Of a stretch of 64,000 nt of DNA, positions 61,998-64,000 are shown in pieces. Source of the DNA: Pseudomonadota bacterium. Its GTDB lineage: Bacteria > Pseudomonadota > Gammaproteobacteria > Xanthomonadales > Xanthomonadaceae. The DNA is taken from contig JAFEEL010000052.1 of NCBI GenBank assembly GCA_018241125.1, positions 50,443-114,442 of the forward strand. Reading direction: 5' to 3'. Position 1 is the first letter of the stretch; every line of letters begins with the position of its first letter. Under the pieces are notes generated by a model that ran no database searches, was not told the origin of the DNA, and saw only the letters and a program-made list of their open reading frames with translations. The position numbers and the translations under genes are program-made.

Positions 61998-63881
61998 GTG
62001 GATCAAACAACCAAGGGTGCGGGTGGGTCGAAGCTGGCCGGTCTGGCCTTGGCCGCCATCGGCGTGGTGTACGGCGACATCGGCACCAGCCCGCTGTACG
62101 CGTTGCAGACCGCCTTCAGCGGCAAACATGCGGTGTTGCCGACCGCGGACAACGTGCTGGGCATCCTGTCGCTGGTGTTCTGGTCGATCATGTTCGTGGT
62201 TTCGTTCAAGTACGTGGCCTTCGTGCTGCGTGCCGACAACAAGGGCGAGGGCAGCATCCTGTCGCTGATGACCCTGGCCCAGCGCGGCCTGCGTGCGCAG
62301 TCGCCGATGAAATGGACGGTGCTGGCGCTGGGCGTGTTCGGCGCGGGCATGTTCTACGGCGACTCCGTGATCACCCCGGCGGTATCGGTGCTCTCGGCGG
62401 TCGAGGGCCTGGAGGTGCTCAAGCCCACGCTGGCCGAGGTGGTGGTGCCGTTGACGGTGGCGGTGCTGGTCGGGCTGTTTGCAGCACAGCGTTTCGGCAG
62501 CGGTCGGGTGGGGGTGGTGTTCGGGCCGGTGATGGTGTTGTGGTTCATCTGCATCGCCGCGTTCGGTTTCCTGCGCATCGTCGGCCATCCGGAAATCCTC
62601 AAGGCGATCAATCCGTATTACGGCTGGGAGTTTTTCTCCCGCAATGGCTTTCTGGCCTTCGCCACCTTGGGCGCGGTGGTGCTGGCGCTCACCGGCGCCG
62701 AGGCGCTGTACGCGGACATGGGCCATTTCGGCAGGAAGCCCATTCGTCTTGCCTGGTTCGGCTTGATCCTGCCGGCATTGCTGCTGAACTACTTCGGGCA
62801 GGGCGCGCTGCTGTTGCACGATCCCAAGGCAGCCGACAATCCGTTCTACCTGCTGCTGCCGCACTGGGCGCTGGCGCCGATGATCGTGCTGGCCACCGCA
62901 GCCACCGTGATCGCCTCGCAGTCGGTGATTTCCGGTGCGTACTCGATGACCCGGGAGGCGATCCAGCTCGGCCTGTTCCCGCGCAGCCCGGTGTTGCACA
63001 CCTCCGAGGAGCACGTCGGCCAGATCTATCTGCCGCTGGTGAACTGGGGCTTGCTGGTGGCGGTGCTGGCGTCGGTGCTGGGCTTCGAATCCTCGGCCAA
63101 CCTCGCCGCCGCCTACGGCATCGCGGTGACCGGCACCATGACCATCACCAGCGTGCTGGTGCTGATCGTGGCGCGGCGCTTGTGGCATTGGCCGCGTGCG
63201 GCCGTGGCGCTCGTTGGCGTGCTGCTGCTGACGGTGGACTTGGCGTTCTTCGGCGCCAACGCGCTCAAGATCGAGCACGGTGGCTGGTTCCCGCTGGTGA
63301 TCGGCGGCATGGTGTTCGTGGCCATGACCACCTGGCGGCGCGGCCGCGAGTTGCTGGTGACCAAGCTGGAAAGTGGCCTGAACTTGCGCACGTTCATCGA
63401 TTCGATCGTCGAGCACCCGCCGGTGCGCGTACCGGGCACTGCCGTGTTCCTGACCGCCGCGCGCGACAGCGTGCCCAACGCCATGCTGCACAACCTCAAG
63501 CACAACAAGGTGCTGCACGAGATCAACGTGATCCTCACCGTGCAGACGCAAGAGACGCCGCGGGTGGAGCCCGAACAGCGTCTTAAGCTCGAACCGCTGG
63601 GGAATGGGTTCTTCCGCATGTGGTTGCGTTATGGTTTTGCCGAGCATCCGCACATCCCGCAGGCGCTCAGCGAATGCCGCTGGCAGGGCCTGGGCATGGA
63701 CCCGATGGACACCACCTACTTCCTCAGTCAGGAGCGCGTGGTCGCCGGAGCGCACCACGGCATGGCGACGTGGCGCGACAAGCTGTTCGCCTTCATGGCG
63801 CGCAACGCCAGCCCGCTGACCGAGTTCTTCCGCATCCCGCGTAACCGCATCGTGGAGCTGGGGGCGCAGGTGGAGATCTAG
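61998..63881 (+). CDS. kup: Kup-type potassium uptake protein, copy 2
   Basis: The 627-residue paralogue of copy 1 has the same marks: [68 protein letters not shown] and the end IVELGAQVEI. It is about as diverged as an old tandem duplication. GTG 61998 was chosen with GAGG at 61987-61990; in-frame ATGs at 61923 and 61932 and a start at 61890 would add a 22-36-residue basic leader. Its TAG stop (63879-63881) supplies the TA where an IS630-type element appears to begin. Confidence 0.93.
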   Translation: MDQTTKGAGGSKLAGLALAAIGVVYGDIGTSPLYALQTAFSGKHAVLPTADNVLGILSLVFWSIMFVVSFKYVAFVLRADNKGEGSILSLMTLAQRGLRAQSPMKWTVLALGVFGAGMFYGDSVITPAVSVLSAVEGLEVLKPTLAEVVVPLTVAVLVGLFAAQRFGSGRVGVVFGPVMVLWFICIAAFGFLRIVGHPEILKAINPYYGWEFFSRNGFLAFATLGAVVLALTGAEALYADMGHFGRKPIRLAWFGLILPALLLNYFGQGALLLHDPKAADNPFYLLLPHWALAPMIVLATAATVIASQSVISGAYSMTREAIQLGLFPRSPVLHTSEEHVGQIYLPLVNWGLLVAVLASVLGFESSANLAAAYGIAVTGTMTITSVLVLIVARRLWHWPRAAVALVGVLLLTVDLAFFGANALKIEHGGWFPLVIGGMVFVAMTTWRRGRELLVTKLESGLNLRTFIDSIVEHPPVRVPGTAVFLTAARDSVPNAMLHNLKHNKVLHEINVILTVQTQETPRVEPEQRLKLEPLGNGFFRMWLRYGFAEHPHIPQALSECRWQGLGMDPMDTTYFLSQERVVAGAHHGMATWRDKLFAFMARNASPLTEFFRIPRNRIVELGAQVEI

Positions 63882-64000
63882 TGTAGTGCTTGCGAAATAG
63901 ATGAACTATTTGCGTCCGCTTCGGTCCTAACGATAGCCTCAGGACTGGAGCGAACGATGACTCGTGCTACAGCGATCACTCTGACCGATGAACAACGAGC
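63881..64000 (+). mobile_element. Left end of an IS630-family insertion sequence (cut by window edge)
   Basis: Sequence changes character after the kup stop: lower G+C, GTGTAGTGCTTGCGAAATAG at the presumed terminus, and a transposase start within 76 bp. IS630 elements insert at TA, and TA is present at 63879-63880. The right end and the second TA are outside the window. Confidence 0.6.
63957..64000 (+). CDS. IS630-family transposase, N-terminal fragment
   Basis: Only 14 full codons are visible: MTRATAITLTDEQR. The ITLTDEQR start followed by a helix is the usual opening of IS630-type transposases (helix-turn-helix before the DDE domain). GGAG at 63947-63950 is 6 nt before the ATG. The family call rests on this short stretch and the TA context. 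Confidence 0.6.
   Translation, partial: MTRATAITLTDEQR

Noticed and set aside
59844-63758. 1304-codon open frame on the minus strand
   Set aside because: It is antisense to ruvA and both kup genes; its product is Arg/His/Gln-rich low-complexity sequence typical of the shadow of a high-GC gene.

Overview
The window is a high-GC (about two thirds G+C) gammaproteobacterial chromosome segment, most likely from the Xanthomonadales (Xanthomonadaceae or Rhodanobacteraceae). The signs are a large TonB-dependent receptor, two kup genes directly behind ruvC-ruvA, a GTP-type PEP carboxykinase, GTAG-headed REP pairs and the general gene content. This is an inference from content; no rRNA or tRNA gene was seen.

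Left part (1-12.8 kb): the 3' end of glnE, then a tightly coupled type I restriction-modification operon (hsdM, hsdS, a DUF1016 nuclease, a 44-codon ORF, hsdR). Next come a frameshifted YhhN-family gene, an ELM1-like gene, yceI and a pirin. 12.8-20.1 kb is envelope work: a CHCC zinc-finger protein, a glycosyltransferase and an O-antigen ligase, a lipid A acyltransferase divergent from waaA, then a TolC-type channel and an isoaspartyl/PCMT-type methyltransferase. 20.4-25.8 kb is a TetR regulator divergent from an RND efflux adaptor and pump, with a palindromic operator candidate between them. It is followed by an AbrB/Doc toxin-antitoxin pair (26.0-26.7 kb), an MFS-PlsC fusion and prs.

29.8-36.4 kb holds a decayed REP-type transposase, two secreted or membrane-anchored proteins of unknown function, fadE, and a dense patch of short repeats. 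Then come a second TetR gene and pckG. 39.1-49.7 kb is an accessory-looking module: three TPR-sulfotransferase genes around a 1076-residue TonB-dependent receptor, plus a small outer-membrane barrel protein. The right end is housekeeping: hslO, mtgA, a CBS protein, the ABC-F gene yheS, an FmdB zinc ribbon, aspS, an alpha/beta hydrolase, yebC, ruvC, ruvA, two kup paralogues, and the start of an IS630-type insertion right at the stop codon of the second kup.

The most unusual signals are non-coding. (1) A four-hairpin element occurs twice (11.9-12.0 kb on the minus strand, 52.6-52.7 kb on the plus strand). It has conserved loops and compensatory changes in the stems. (2) REP/BIME palindromes sit in frame inside hsdM and yheS and fill the gap between the RND adaptor and pump. 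(3) Heptamer and 13-mer tandem arrays lie at gene borders; one abuts the ruvC start codon and another contains the stop codon of a sulfotransferase gene.
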